From assembly GCF_022213065.1 (NCBI RefSeq), contig NZ_JAKLJA010000062.1:1-33930 (forward strand): a DNA stretch of 33,930 nucleotides. Reading direction: 5' to 3'. Under the pieces are notes generated by a model. The model ran no database searches and was not told the DNA's origin. It worked only from the letters and a program-made list of their open reading frames with translations. Origin of the DNA: Paraburkholderia tagetis (lineage in GTDB: Bacteria > Pseudomonadota > Gammaproteobacteria > Burkholderiales > Burkholderiaceae). Each line of letters opens with the position of its first letter. Position 1 is the stretch's first letter. Of this stretch, positions 1 through 7,493 are shown one piece after another. The position numbers and the translations under genes are program-made.

Positions 1-2
1 GC

Positions 3-179
3 TTCATGTGGCGGTTCTCCTTGGTTCCCTGTCCGGGAAGGTTGGTCGTGGAAACCCGATTCTCTCGGATTCCCAACGGGGAACCGCCGCCTTCAACCTT
101 CAACTACGCTTGGGACATTGCCGGGCAGAAGGTCGACGTCAACTGGCTGAAATCAAGCGAATCCTTCAACACGCTTTGA
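3..179 (+). other. Possible 3' end of a gene entering from the left
   Basis: All three forward frames are open from the window edge for more than 100 bases, so the edge may lie inside a gene. The frame ending in TGA at 177-179 gives a moderately protein-like tail (ending WLKSSESFNTL). The frame ending at 191-193 gives another (ending KRILQHALKRTP). The large inverted repeat at 8-90 lies inside both, which argues against either being an ordinary gene. No family is recognised and neither frame is preferred. Confidence 0.15.
8..90. repeat. Large inverted repeat with two nested hairpins
   Basis: Bases 8-24 pair with 73-90 over about 17 positions, with two G-T pairs and one bulged base at 77. Inside this stem are two more hairpins: 25-29 with 35-39 (loop of 5), and 56-59 with 65-68 (loop of 5). 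The whole would fold as a three-way junction in RNA or single-stranded DNA. No T-run follows, so it is not a simple terminator. I do not recognise it; it could be a mobile-element end or a structured RNA. Confidence 0.5.
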
Positions 180-249
180 AGCGCACGCCGTGAGGCGTAT
201 ATGGTGTCGACGATGCGTCTGCATCATCACAATCTGAGTGGAAATTCCG

Positions 250-255
250 TATAAT
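250..255 (+). promoter_or_regulatory. Consensus -10 box of the retron RNA
   Basis: A perfect TATAAT lies seven bases before G262, the first base of the a1 arm of the retron RNA. The predicted start of transcription and the predicted 5' end of the RNA therefore agree. The -35 region at 17-bp spacing (227-232, TCACAA) is poor. Confidence 0.6.
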
Positions 256-261
256 CCCAAC

Positions 262-416
262 GCCCATCGGGTTGTTTTTCTGTGATGTATTCGTCACGGT
301 TCTCGAACTTTACCCCATTACTTCCGTGGCCGACTCCAAAAGGGAGCTGAGAAGCCGACCAACGGGGGATGCCGCCAGGGATGCAGGCAGCTAGCGATAG
401 GTTGAACCTGATGGGC
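262..416 (+). ncRNA. Retron msr-msd non-coding RNA (predicted)
   Basis: This is the template and primer RNA from which the adjacent reverse transcriptase would make msDNA. The a1 arm is 262-273 (GCCCATCGGGTT) and pairs over 12 bp with the a2 arm 405-416 (AACCTGATGGGC), with one G-U pair. G274 follows a1 directly and is the natural candidate for the branching guanosine. Next come an msr-type hairpin (282-287 with 292-297, loop TATT) and a small one at 299-308. The msd part would hold the stem 324-329/359-365 with an inner CTCC/GGAG hairpin, and a further imperfect hairpin at 371-391. The a2 arm overlaps the likely start codon of the RT at 411. The length of about 155 nt suits retron RNAs. The structure is read by eye and was not folded by software. 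Confidence 0.72.
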
Positions 417-2186
417 ACCAATACTCAAGAAGCGCTTTTTAGCGGCTTCACTCAATTGACGTCAAAAGCGCAACTGTGCCAGTTTCTCGGCATCAAACCA
501 GCGAAACTCAACTTCCTGCTATACAGGCTTAAACCGGCACATCGGTACAAGACCGAAACAATAAGGAAGCGGAATGGTGACGACCGGTTACTTCGCGTCC
601 CAGTGCCCTTGCTAAAACAGATTCAACGGATTCTCGCGTCTGAACTTGCGAAAGAGTACCGTCCGCGACAGCATGTCTATGGGTACGTGAAAGGCAAGAA
701 CATCGCGCAAAAAGCGCGCATTCACGTCGCACAGAAATGGGTGGCACGCATTGATTTGAAGGATTTTTTTCCGTCAATCAACTTCGGGCGAGTTCTCGGT
801 GTTTTCCGAGGACATCCGTTCCATTTCAACGACGAGCTGGCGACCGTACTGACACAGATTGTGATGGATGGCAATGAATTGCCCCAAGGGGCCCCGACTT
901 CACCAATTGTCTCTAATCTCATCTGCCGTTCGCTCGATTTTGAACTGAAGCGGATGGCGAAAGAACATCGGTGTTTCTACACTCGCTACGCGGATGACTT
1001 GGTCTTTTCAACAAGTTTGAAGCGTCTGAGCCCTCAAATATGCTCGCCCACAGCGCCTGATGGTGTGTCGATTCAAGCAAACGTCGGTGACGGGCTACGC
1101 GCGCTTATTGCCCAGCAGGGTTTCACAATCAACGACGGGAAGACGCGCATATTCGACAGAAGCAGTCGGCAACAGGTCACTGGTCTGACTGTCAACGAGA
1201 AAGTTAATGTCAGCCGCGAATATGTCCGGGGTCTGAGAACTGTGCTCCACGTCTGGACCAAATTCGGGGAGGAGTCGGCAGCTTCGTGGTTCTTCGCCAA
1301 CCATTACAAGCGCAATCGACCGGATTGGAAGGGCACGCCTGCGGATTTCCGGGAGGTCATCCGTGGCCGACTCGGATTTGTCCGTTTTGTTAAAGGCGCT
1401 GACGACACAACGTACCTCTCTCTCGCGAAGAAGGTCGCAAAATTGGACGACGGCTTCCAGTTGGGAGCAGAAGAGCAACTGCAGGTCAGTTCGCCCCGCC
1501 TGATGCTGTACACGGAAGGGGTTACGGACACAATGCATCTGCGGGTTGCACTTCAGCGATTCAAGGCAGAGGGGCAGTACGCAGACCTCAACATCGACTG
1601 GGCTGACCATTCTGACCGCCCGCGCGGGGAGGGTAAGCTGTGGCAAAACTGTTTGAACGACGCGAAACGCGACGAATTCCGACATCAAATACAAGTCTAT
1701 GTCTTTGACCGTGATAGCGATTTCGCGAAAAAGGCCGAAGACAAATACGGCAAGTTGAAGCATCACGGAAACAACACATATTCGCTGGTTCTTCCGATTC
1801 CAACGCACAGACAGGACCGTTCGCAAATCTGTATAGAGCATCTGTACCTAGATGATTTCCTTTGGCAGCAGGATGTCCAAGGTCGAAGGCTGTTCGCTAG
1901 GGAAGAGTTCGAGCAGGATGGTAACCACATCGGAAACATAGAGGTGATGTACCGTCACCCTAAGGCAACGACTCTCATCGTTGATGCGGATGTGGTCGGA
2001 TACGGTAGCTTACGCAGCAAACCTGTGGTCATGAGCAAAAAACAATTTGCCGATGCAGTTGAGCAAGGAGTCAAACCGTTTGACGCGCCGTCCTTGGTTG
2101 GATTCCAGGGCGTGTTCGATATGCTTCGCGACTTGACGCGGAACTTAACCGGAGAAGTGAGGGCTGACGCGTCTGATTTGGTTTGA
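411..2186 (+). CDS. Retron reverse transcriptase with C-terminal TOPRIM domain
   Basis: From ATG 411 this is a 591-residue protein. The N-terminal half is a retron-type RT: the finger motif RIDLKDFFPSI, then LPQGAPTSP, the catalytic YADD at residues 193-196, and the VTG motif (VTGLTVN) typical of retron RTs. The C-terminal half is a TOPRIM-like nuclease domain, with E369 in TEGVTD and the metal-binding pair D433 and D435 in FDRDSD. This architecture and length match the Ec67 (Retron-Eco2) protein, an RT-TOPRIM fusion in which retron and effector are one polypeptide. Such retrons are known anti-phage systems in which disturbing the msDNA releases the effector. An in-frame ATG at 369 would also be open, but 411 fits better because it sits at the a2 arm and gives the family length; a weak ATAGG lies ten bases upstream. 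No separate effector gene follows, as expected for a fusion. Confidence 0.93.
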   Translation: MGTNTQEALFSGFTQLTSKAQLCQFLGIKPAKLNFLLYRLKPAHRYKTETIRKRNGDDRLLRVPVPLLKQIQRILASELAKEYRPRQHVYGYVKGKNIAQKARIHVAQKWVARIDLKDFFPSINFGRVLGVFRGHPFHFNDELATVLTQIVMDGNELPQGAPTSPIVSNLICRSLDFELKRMAKEHRCFYTRYADDLVFSTSLKRLSPQICSPTAPDGVSIQANVGDGLRALIAQQGFTINDGKTRIFDRSSRQQVTGLTVNEKVNVSREYVRGLRTVLHVWTKFGEESAASWFFANHYKRNRPDWKGTPADFREVIRGRLGFVRFVKGADDTTYLSLAKKVAKLDDGFQLGAEEQLQVSSPRLMLYTEGVTDTMHLRVALQRFKAEGQYADLNIDWADHSDRPRGEGKLWQNCLNDAKRDEFRHQIQVYVFDRDSDFAKKAEDKYGKLKHHGNNTYSLVLPIPTHRQDRSQICIEHLYLDDFLWQQDVQGRRLFAREEFEQDGNHIGNIEVMYRHPKATTLIVDADVVGYGSLRSKPVVMSKKQFADAVEQGVKPFDAPSLVGFQGVFDMLRDLTRNLTGEVRADASDLV

Positions 2187-2285
2187 CGCTACACGGCTCA
2201 GAGCTAGTGCACCTGAGTGCCGGCACGCAATGTGGAAGAGAGCCACGGCAGGCGGAAGCTCCTAGTCTCCGATGCTCAGCCACTC

Positions 2286-2489
2286 CTATGGAACCAGGTA
2301 TTCGTCTCCGCGCCACTCCTCTACCAGTGTGACGGCATCGAGCTCGCCCCAAACATTGGGGCCCGCATGGTCCAGAACGATGATTTGCAATTTGCCCTTG
2401 AAATAGCTGGCCAACTTACCCATGGCCTGGAAGAAGCGACGGATAGATGCCACGTCCTCATCGCGTAGCTCTTCGTCAACGATGTTCAT
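2286..2489 (-). pseudogene. C-terminal remnant of a DUF3732-type ATPase
   Basis: About 67 residues read like the extreme C-terminus of DUF3732 proteins, large ABC/SMC-like ATPases: an acidic start, the helix SIRRFFQAMGKL, then LQIIVLDHA, a conserved Trp and a final EEWRGDEYLVP. Full-length members are several hundred residues longer. Upstream of the Met at 2489 the frame gives sequence unlike the family, so the 5' part is lost and the initiating Met is probably accidental. It points to an older defence or mobile gene in this spot. Recognition is from memory of the family pattern. Confidence 0.5.
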
Positions 2490-2597
2490 GCCTGCCCGCT
2501 TTGGCTGGCGGGAGAGCCGGAGTTTTCGGGGTGGGGCGATATCCGGGCTGCTTGGATTTTAGAATGCGTACCAAGCCAAAAGGTCCCTATACGTTGT

Positions 2598-2903
2598 ATG
2601 ACCTCAGCCCCGTTGCTCCAGTATCTCGACCCTTCCGAGCTTGCCGAACTTCTCGGCCTGTCAGTCCGCACAATCACCCTGCGAGCAAAACACCGCCCTT
2701 GGCTCCTGCCACCGCGCGCGCAGCTTTACGACTGTGAACTTCTTCGCTGGCGGAGCGATGTCGTCCATCGCTGGCTGAGCGGTGTGCCCAGTCTCCCGGG
2801 CCTAAAGCAGCTCGACTGGATGGAGTCCAAATGCCGCTGCGAGTTTTTCGAGCGTCGCAAGCTGAAGGGGCGTGCCGCGGCCGTGTGGTGCTTCGACCCT
2901 TGA
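2598..2903 (+). CDS. Small helix-turn-helix protein, excisionase/AlpA-like
   Basis: This 101-residue protein begins with a MerR/AlpA-type HTH: LDPSELAELLGLSVRTI, then a WLLPP turn and a helix around LRWRSDVVHRWLS, the usual layout of excisionase-family DNA-binding proteins. It probably binds DNA at a mobile-element end or promoter. The last 34 residues overlap the convergent double-XRE gene and look less conserved, so the natural protein may have ended near residue 65 and the tail may be read-through into foreign sequence. No strong ribosome site is visible (AAGG about 13 bases upstream). Confidence 0.55.
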   Translation: MTSAPLLQYLDPSELAELLGLSVRTITLRAKHRPWLLPPRAQLYDCELLRWRSDVVHRWLSGVPSLPGLKQLDWMESKCRCEFFERRKLKGRAAAVWCFDP

Positions 2904-3275
2904 GATGAAATTGCGGTCAACCCCCGCAAGCTTCCCCAACTGTTTCTGCGAGATGCCCATCTTTTCTCGCAAGTTGGCGACCTTGGCGCTAACCGCGGCG
3001 CTAGTGACATCCCCGGTCGGCGGGCGTCGCTCGATTTCGCCCTTGCCAGAGAAAGTCATTAACACACGAACATCGATGTCAAGCGCCCTCGCGAGCGCCT
3101 CTGCGCGTTCCAATGTCAGGTTGGGAGATGTTCGTTCCAAGCGACTGATGGTCGTGCGGTCGGCGCCAATGTAAGTGCCAAGCTCCTCCTGCGACATCCC
3201 CAGTTCAATGCGATAGGCCCTCAGGTTTCTTGCGAAACGCTCTCGCAGGGTCACTGGTTCACTAGATTTCGTCAT
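2802..3275 (-). CDS. Transcriptional regulator with two XRE HTH domains
   Basis: From ATG 3275 this is 157 residues with two Cro/C1-type helix-turn-helix domains in tandem. The first (about residues 10-65) has MSQEELGTYIGADRTTISRL; the second (about 98-157) has ISQKQLGKLAGVDRNFISRV. A short basic linker joins them. Two XRE domains in one chain suggest binding to a bipartite operator, and such an array lies directly upstream (3301-3355). It faces away from the twelve-gene plus-strand cluster at 3407-8731 and is the obvious candidate for its repressor; that link is inferred from position. An alternative start at 3302 would place coding sequence against the repeats and is less likely. Confidence 0.82.
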   Translation of the reverse strand: MTKSSEPVTLRERFARNLRAYRIELGMSQEELGTYIGADRTTISRLERTSPNLTLERAEALARALDIDVRVLMTFSGKGEIERRPPTGDVTSAAVSAKVANLREKMGISQKQLGKLAGVDRNFISRVEAPHGRGTPLQLATLEKLAAAFGLHPVELL

Positions 3276-3300
3276 GCCGCCATTTTCATGACGACAACAC

Positions 3301-3355
3301 AAATGTCTACAGCAGACAAATGTTCTACATTTAACGTGTAGACATTTACATGTAC
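3301..3355. promoter_or_regulatory. Operator array between the XRE gene and the small-gene cluster
   Basis: A perfect 10-bp inverted repeat, AAATGTCTAC at 3301-3310 and GTAGACATTT at 3338-3347, brackets a second dyad, AAATGT-TCT-ACATTT at 3318-3332. A further palindrome, TACATGTA, follows at 3348-3355. The region is AT-rich compared with both sides. This is what a bipartite repressor site would look like and suits the double-HTH protein encoded next to it. Confidence 0.65.
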
Positions 3356-3406
3356 AACGTAAACGCCTACACTTCCGTCTATCGGTTTTAGGCGGGCTGC
3401 AAGAGC

Positions 3407-3679
3407 TTGCACGGCGCCCAATCGAGGTGGCTCTTGACTTTAGACAATCGCGCGAGCAGCGCGCGGAAGCTGTTTCGCGACTGGCCTTTCCCGCGAGCTC
3501 AGTTGCTGGATGGTGGCAATGCTAAACAGCGTCTCCGCGCTTTAGATAGCGCCGGCATGTGCGATGTGCTTGGGGCACTGGGCGGCTTGCCAGCAATCGT
3601 CGATTCGGTGAGTGCGCTCTCTACGTTGCGTATGCGTGTGCTTTACGTAGCCGGTGTGCGCGAATTCGACGCGCTGTAA
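3407..3679 (+). CDS. Small protein of unknown function, first of the cluster
   Basis: An open frame of 90 residues beginning with TTG, or shorter from a later start such as ATG 3557. The product is soluble-looking, with a basic N-terminus and a hydrophobic C-terminal stretch (LPAIVDSVSALSTLRMRVLYVAG). No family is recognised. It sits just after the operator array and 13 bases before the next gene, so it would head the cluster. The lack of an ATG or clear ribosome site near 3407 leaves the start uncertain. Confidence 0.4.
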   Translation: MHGAQSRWLLTLDNRASSARKLFRDWPFPRAQLLDGGNAKQRLRALDSAGMCDVLGALGGLPAIVDSVSALSTLRMRVLYVAGVREFDAL

Positions 3680-3692
3680 ACAGGGAGCAGTC

Positions 3693-4223
3693 GTGACGTC
3701 GTTTTATGCAGTAGACCATGCAACATTCAGGCAGGGCGAGGACATTGCCATTGCTGTGTGCGTCGGCCGATTCGGCTCGGACCTACGATGCACGCAAGAG
3801 CTGTACACCCGTTGCGTACAGCACAGCGGCGCCCCAGATATTTGGGCAGACGCGTATCACGCTTTACATCGAAACGAGAGCGCTCAGCTCGTTTCGGACG
3901 ACGGTCGCGTGACAGCAGCCAGGCCGGCGTCGACTACACGGCGGGACCGCGTAGCGCACGTGACGTGCTTTGTCGAGCGGGAGCGAGCGGCGGTGCAGAA
4001 TGCATCTGCTCGGTTCACTGTATCTGTTGACTCGGCCGGTCGTGTACGCGGGGAGGCTGTTGCCACTGGCCAGCGGGCGGTAAGAATCGCGCGCTTGCGC
4101 GTGGCCCCATTTCATTCTGCTTCGGAAATTAGCCTTGCGGTGCTGCTCCATCTAGCTAGCCTGGACTATCAACCCGCAGTCGCAGACATCATGCGCCGTA
4201 TGCGGCGGGGAGACTCGTCGTGA
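3693..4223 (+). CDS. Unknown protein with the cluster's shared C-terminal domain (copy 1)
   Basis: A protein of 176 residues from a GTG start with a good ribosome site (GGGAG six bases upstream). The N-terminal half is hydrophobic-mixed with several cysteines. The C-terminal half contains FTVSVDSAGRVRGEAVATG followed by a helix rich in Leu and Ala. By eye this resembles the ends of three other proteins in this cluster (4765-5190, 5725-6825 and 7927-8340): a beta-rich stretch with alternating hydrophobics and an R-x-[RA] step, then a helix. It precedes a DUF6088-type gene, the same order as the pair at 7927-8731. No known family is recognised. Confidence 0.55.
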   Translation: MTSFYAVDHATFRQGEDIAIAVCVGRFGSDLRCTQELYTRCVQHSGAPDIWADAYHALHRNESAQLVSDDGRVTAARPASTTRRDRVAHVTCFVERERAAVQNASARFTVSVDSAGRVRGEAVATGQRAVRIARLRVAPFHSASEISLAVLLHLASLDYQPAVADIMRRMRRGDSS

Positions 4224-4323
4224 GCAGTCGCTCCTTTGACGCTGCTCGCGTTCTGCAAAATGCAAGTCGACGCAGCACTGGTGAGATTTGCTTGCCACAG
4301 GCGCGACAGCGACTGACGACAAG

Positions 4324-4740
4324 ATGAAGCTGGAGGCTCGTGTTGCGCGCTCAATCCGCCGACGTACGGGCGTCGTCATTCTTCGGTCCGAGCTTTCGAA
4401 ACTGGGAAGCCAGTCCCAACTGACACGCGTGTTAGCTACGTTGGTCGCGAGCGGACATCTGATTCGTGTGGGCCACGGCATTTACGCGAAGACGCGAATG
4501 AATCGCTTCACTGGGACGCTACTGCCGGCGGCCCCATTTGAGTCCATAGCTGCCGAGGCTTTTAGCAAGCTCGGCATTGATGTGGGTCCGGGAACCCTGG
4601 CGAGAGATTACAACTCTGGTCGTTCTACACAGATACCAATGGTGGCAGTCGTCACAACCGGTCGACGACGTATCACTAGGCGGATTCAGGTGGGCACCAA
4701 AAGAGTTGTGTATGAGCGCGTTGCTAAGGACACGCTGTGA
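4324..4740 (+). CDS. DUF6088-like winged-helix protein, copy A
   Basis: 138 residues from ATG 4324. The N-terminal half is a winged-helix domain: RSIRRRTGVVILRSEL, a short SQSQLTRVLATL recognition region, then LIRVGHGIYAKTR as the wing. The rest (AAPFESIAAEAF, GPGTLARDYNSGRSTQIP, TGRRRI) matches the DUF6088 family, related to AbiEi-type antitoxin HTH domains and often mislabelled S-adenosylhomocysteine hydrolase. It is probably a DNA-binding regulator or antitoxin-like protein. The product is roughly two-thirds identical by eye to the one at 8330-8731, so the two are paralogues. An upstream TTG (4288) is open but ATG 4324 matches the paralogue's start. No nucleotidyltransferase toxin of the AbiEii kind is nearby. 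Confidence 0.72.
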   Translation: MKLEARVARSIRRRTGVVILRSELSKLGSQSQLTRVLATLVASGHLIRVGHGIYAKTRMNRFTGTLLPAAPFESIAAEAFSKLGIDVGPGTLARDYNSGRSTQIPMVAVVTTGRRRITRRIQVGTKRVVYERVAKDTL

Positions 4741-4764
4741 CGCAAACCTACAGACGAGAGGACG

Positions 4765-5190
4765 ATGAGCGGAGCTCCAGGCTTGTCGCCAGGCACCACC
4801 TCCCTGCAGACAGACGTCGCTGTGTACCTCGGTGACTGCAGTGGCGACACCTTGTCCGTAGTGTGCGATGCCAGCTCAATCGAATCCCGCGGGTCGACGT
4901 GGCAGCGCGCGTTATTGGCCCTTGGCTGTCCGACGCCACGTGGCCCATATCCGGTGTCGAACCGTTTCACAATTTTCGTTCATGAGACATCCGACTATGC
5001 GACAACAGGCACTGCAGCAACGACCACATTTCGAATTGATGTTCGATGCGAGGGCAGGTTCGCTTTCGCCACCGTACAAACGGGTCAGTCGGTCGAACAG
5101 CTTCCACCATCCCCCTACGTCATTGGCGACGACGTGGTCACCGCTTCGCGTCGCGTGTTGGAGGCTGCGTCAGGGCGTCCAGGCCTTTGA
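4765..5190 (+). CDS. Unknown protein with the shared C-terminal domain (copy 2)
   Basis: 141 residues, with a ribosome site (AGAGG) just before the ATG. From about residue 43 the sequence runs TWQRALLALG, GPYPVSNRFTIFV, FRIDVRCEGRFAFATVQTG and finally DDVVTASRRVLEAA. The same order of a W-R-AL helix, GPYPV, FV, a beta hairpin and a VV..A..V helix recurs at the end of the 366-residue protein at 5725-6825. The N-terminal 40 residues are unlike anything I recognise. It lies 24 bases after DUF6088 copy A and probably belongs to the same transcript. Confidence 0.6.
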   Translation: MSGAPGLSPGTTSLQTDVAVYLGDCSGDTLSVVCDASSIESRGSTWQRALLALGCPTPRGPYPVSNRFTIFVHETSDYATTGTAATTTFRIDVRCEGRFAFATVQTGQSVEQLPPSPYVIGDDVVTASRRVLEAASGRPGL

Positions 5191-5273
5191 GCATGCAGCG
5201 CAACTCCGGAACACGCCGCGTCCCAGACCATTGCACGGAATACTGCTTGTTTCGGACAGCAGAGGCAAATTCT

Positions 5274-5720
5274 ATGTCACTTTCAACAACTTTGATTGCT
5301 GCCGGCGTCGACCGAACTCTCATGCGAGGCATAACGAGCGAGCATCTCTGCGAGATTGAACATCGTCGACCTCGGATAGCCGCCAGCGCCGAATTCCTGC
5401 ACAGTGCGCTCAATGCCACGTTGTCGCCGCACACACGAATGCGGTGCATTTTTGAAAGCATTTACCTGTCCTCTTGCGAGCTCTCGGAAGCGCAAAACCT
5501 GTCGTTAGAGCGGGTCGCACATCCGAGCATAAACATTGTAAGCGCTGCGGCGACGGTATTAGATTTAACCTGCTCGGACATCTTGGAACTGCGAGCGTTG
5601 ACGGAGTGGGCAGCTAGCAATTCGCCCTTCACGCCGCAGTTGAAGCTAGAGGACGCGTGTACGCTGGCGAGGGTTGTGGTCGTGAACACGATTCGCTTCT
5701 TTGCCAAGCTTCGCGGTTGA
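5274..5720 (+). CDS. All-helical protein of unknown function
   Basis: 148 residues from ATG 5274, stop four bases before the next start. Predicted by eye to be entirely alpha-helical, with helices around residues 20-50, 55-75, 80-105 and 120-145. The pattern (IAASAEFLHSAL, RMRCIFESIYLSSCELSEA, LDLTCSDILELRALTEW) recalls the small HEPN-like or SAV_6107-like helical folds, but the R-x(4-6)-H motif of active HEPN nucleases is not visible. I do not assign a function. It stands in the middle of the unknown cluster, close to its neighbours on both sides. Confidence 0.55.
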   Translation: MSLSTTLIAAGVDRTLMRGITSEHLCEIEHRRPRIAASAEFLHSALNATLSPHTRMRCIFESIYLSSCELSEAQNLSLERVAHPSINIVSAAATVLDLTCSDILELRALTEWAASNSPFTPQLKLEDACTLARVVVVNTIRFFAKLRG

Positions 5721-5724
5721 GCGC

Positions 5725-6825
5725 ATGAAAGTCGCTGAATTGTTGACGCGCCTTAAAGACGCTGACCCGGACGCAGTCGTTTTATTGCTTCCACGCTATG
5801 CCGACTTCAAGAATACACAAGAACTCGTCGACGTCGTCTTGATTGCAAAACCGTGGACCTGCGAGCGACATCGCGAGGCCGATGGCAGCACTACAGACGT
5901 TCATCATCCTGCGAGTCACGGATATTCCATAGGCTGCAATGCTGAAACCGATGAAAGCTGGACTGAACAAGTCGTTACCCTGTCGTCCCAATCTGGAAGC
6001 ATTGAGGCGAAGCATTCTGGAGTTGAGAAGTCAGCATCCGACACGGCGTCTCTCGAAGATGATATTCGTGAGCAAACATGTCAGGTGCGGCGTCAAATGA
6101 TAGCGGAAGGTGGACTCCTGCCGGCAGACGAATTCTGTGCGCGACTTGGTATCAGCAAAAAGCGTTTCAATCACTTGCTCGCAGATGGCAGCGTCTTCGG
6201 CCTGGATGTCGATGGCACTAACTATTTCCCGGCTTTGCTGGCGGACCCAGAACTGGACCGCGAACGCCTGCAGGCAATTTGCAAAATTATCGCTTCCGCA
6301 CCTGCAGGCAGCCGTCTCGACTTTCTGTCGACACCGCACGGCGCTTTGGGTGCAAATACTCCGCTTCAAATGCTTAATGATGACCGTGATTGCAAGCGGC
6401 TACGCGAAGTCGCCGAGGCGTGGGCCGCCCAATACTCGCGCACCTCGGTCAAGATGTACGAGGGCGAACATGAGACTGAGCCAAGGGGCGTGGTCCCACT
6501 GTACGCAGCGGCAGCCGAGATTGACCCAAGGAAACCCCTCTGGACAAGGGTATCCAAAGCGCTTCATGAACATGGATACGAGTGGCCCCTCGGCCCTTAC
6601 CCTGTTGCCCGCGTCTGCACAATGTTCGTTGAGCAGCAAGAAGCTGGATATAGCGAGCCGAGACTGGAAGCCTGCGTCCAAATAGTCGCAAATGGCGGCT
6701 TAATCCGAGTACGCATCATCCACAAAGGAAGCGCGGCGCGGCAATCACAAACCGTGGCCGCCGGCAAACACAGAAGCGTGGTTGATGTTGCCAAGAAGGT
6801 TGTTGCCTACCTTCGGAAGCGCTGA
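5725..6825 (+). CDS. Three-part protein ending in the shared domain (copy 3)
   Basis: 366 residues from ATG 5725. The N-terminal part (MKVAELLTRLKDADPDAVVLLL) resembles short domains in phage and Burkholderia hypothetical proteins. An acidic, poorly conserved linker follows to about residue 125. The middle has an HTH-like ADEFCARLGISKKRFNHLL, then DVDGTNYFPA and a helical piece with DFLSTPHGALGANTPLQML, which recalls the MbcA/ParS/Xre toxin-binding domains. The last 95 residues carry the cluster's shared domain: LWTRVSKALHEHG, GPYPV, FVEQQ, an EACVQIVANGGLIRVRI strand pair and VVDVAKKVVAYL. The mix of DNA-binding and toxin-binding-like parts suggests a regulator or antitoxin; this is inference. 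Confidence 0.6.
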   Translation: MKVAELLTRLKDADPDAVVLLLPRYADFKNTQELVDVVLIAKPWTCERHREADGSTTDVHHPASHGYSIGCNAETDESWTEQVVTLSSQSGSIEAKHSGVEKSASDTASLEDDIREQTCQVRRQMIAEGGLLPADEFCARLGISKKRFNHLLADGSVFGLDVDGTNYFPALLADPELDRERLQAICKIIASAPAGSRLDFLSTPHGALGANTPLQMLNDDRDCKRLREVAEAWAAQYSRTSVKMYEGEHETEPRGVVPLYAAAAEIDPRKPLWTRVSKALHEHGYEWPLGPYPVARVCTMFVEQQEAGYSEPRLEACVQIVANGGLIRVRIIHKGSAARQSQTVAAGKHRSVVDVAKKVVAYLRKR

Positions 6826-6877
6826 CCGCGCAATGCAGATACATACGACACGATGACACGATGCAGGAGAGGCGAGA

Positions 6878-7336
6878 ATGCTTAGAGTAACTGTTGAACT
6901 GTGGCCAGGCGGCCGCGGGTCTGCACGACGAGTGATTGCAACTGCCGACATAGGCCGCGTGAAAGATGGTGCGCTCGCAGACTATCAAGTCGACCTGCAG
7001 GAGGACCTGCTCGGAGATGTGGGCGACATGGCTTTTGTGCGCAGTTACCCTAGATGGTCGGCGTCGGTGTGGGACCTCGTTGCGCGCTGCATTGCTGCGG
7101 CACTGAGCGGCGGACGCGAGGAGCTGCCCCCAAGGCCTGTGCTGCCAGACGTGCCTGCTCACACGGCGTCCGGCAACCGGCGTTACGTGCGATTGCGCGA
7201 AATTCCGGAGCCTGCTCGCACCTTCTTTCAGCGAAATATTGCCAACAGCGGGCGACCTTTGGTTGAAGAAGACCCCGACCCGCTGGACTGCGCATGGGCG
7301 CATGATTGGTCGGACTTTCTTGATGGGCAACGTTAG
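6878..7336 (+). CDS. Conserved Burkholderia-type protein of unknown function
   Basis: 152 residues, ATG preceded by GGAGAGGCGA. The N-terminal half (LRVTVELWPGG, IATADIGRVKDGALADYQV, VRSYPRWSASVWDLVARCIAAAL) and the C-terminal half (YVRLREIPEPARTFFQRN, EDPDPLDCAWAHDWSDFL) each look like domains I remember from small uncharacterised Burkholderia proteins. Cytosolic, no signal peptide. The next gene starts 14 bases before this stop, so the two are probably translationally coupled. Known proteins of this type lie in phage-like or island operons together with BPSL0761-like genes, as here. Function unknown. Confidence 0.7.
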   Translation: MLRVTVELWPGGRGSARRVIATADIGRVKDGALADYQVDLQEDLLGDVGDMAFVRSYPRWSASVWDLVARCIAAALSGGREELPPRPVLPDVPAHTASGNRRYVRLREIPEPARTFFQRNIANSGRPLVEEDPDPLDCAWAHDWSDFLDGQR

Positions 7337-7493
7337 CGATGCTGACAGGTGGCTTGCACTAGATGATGACTGGTTGCACTGGCCATCGTGGTGCCTCGAC
7401 CACCTTGTGCGCACGGACCCGATTGATGGCATAGCGCAGCCGGGCGTGCTTGCAGAATTGAACGCAAAATTGGAAGCAATGGCGAGGGAATGA
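7323..7493 (+). CDS. Very small acidic/Trp-rich protein
   Basis: 56 residues from ATG 7323, overlapping the end of the previous gene by 14 bases and the start of the next by four. The product has the run DRWLALDDDWLHWPSWCLDHL and ends in a short helix. Overlap on both sides and the shared direction support it as a real gene of the cluster. No family recognised. Confidence 0.5.
   Translation: MGNVSDADRWLALDDDWLHWPSWCLDHLVRTDPIDGIAQPGVLAELNAKLEAMARE

Noticed and set aside
8..90. Integron attC site
   Set aside because: The stem ends lack the GTTRRRY/RYYYAAC core sites, and there is no integrase or cassette array.
217..388. Alternative retron arm pair GTCTGCATC (217-225) with GATGCAGGC (380-388)
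   Set aside because: Only 9 bp with a G-T pair, and it would place the consensus -10 box inside the RNA. The 262-273/405-416 pair is longer and starts at the predicted transcription start.
369..410. Earlier RT start at ATG 369
   Set aside because: It would put 14 extra residues inside the predicted msd region, has no better ribosome site, and makes the protein longer than Ec67-type RTs.
1095..1841. 248-residue minus-strand open frame
   Set aside because: Antisense to the RT/TOPRIM gene; composition and absence of any domain mark it as a shadow.
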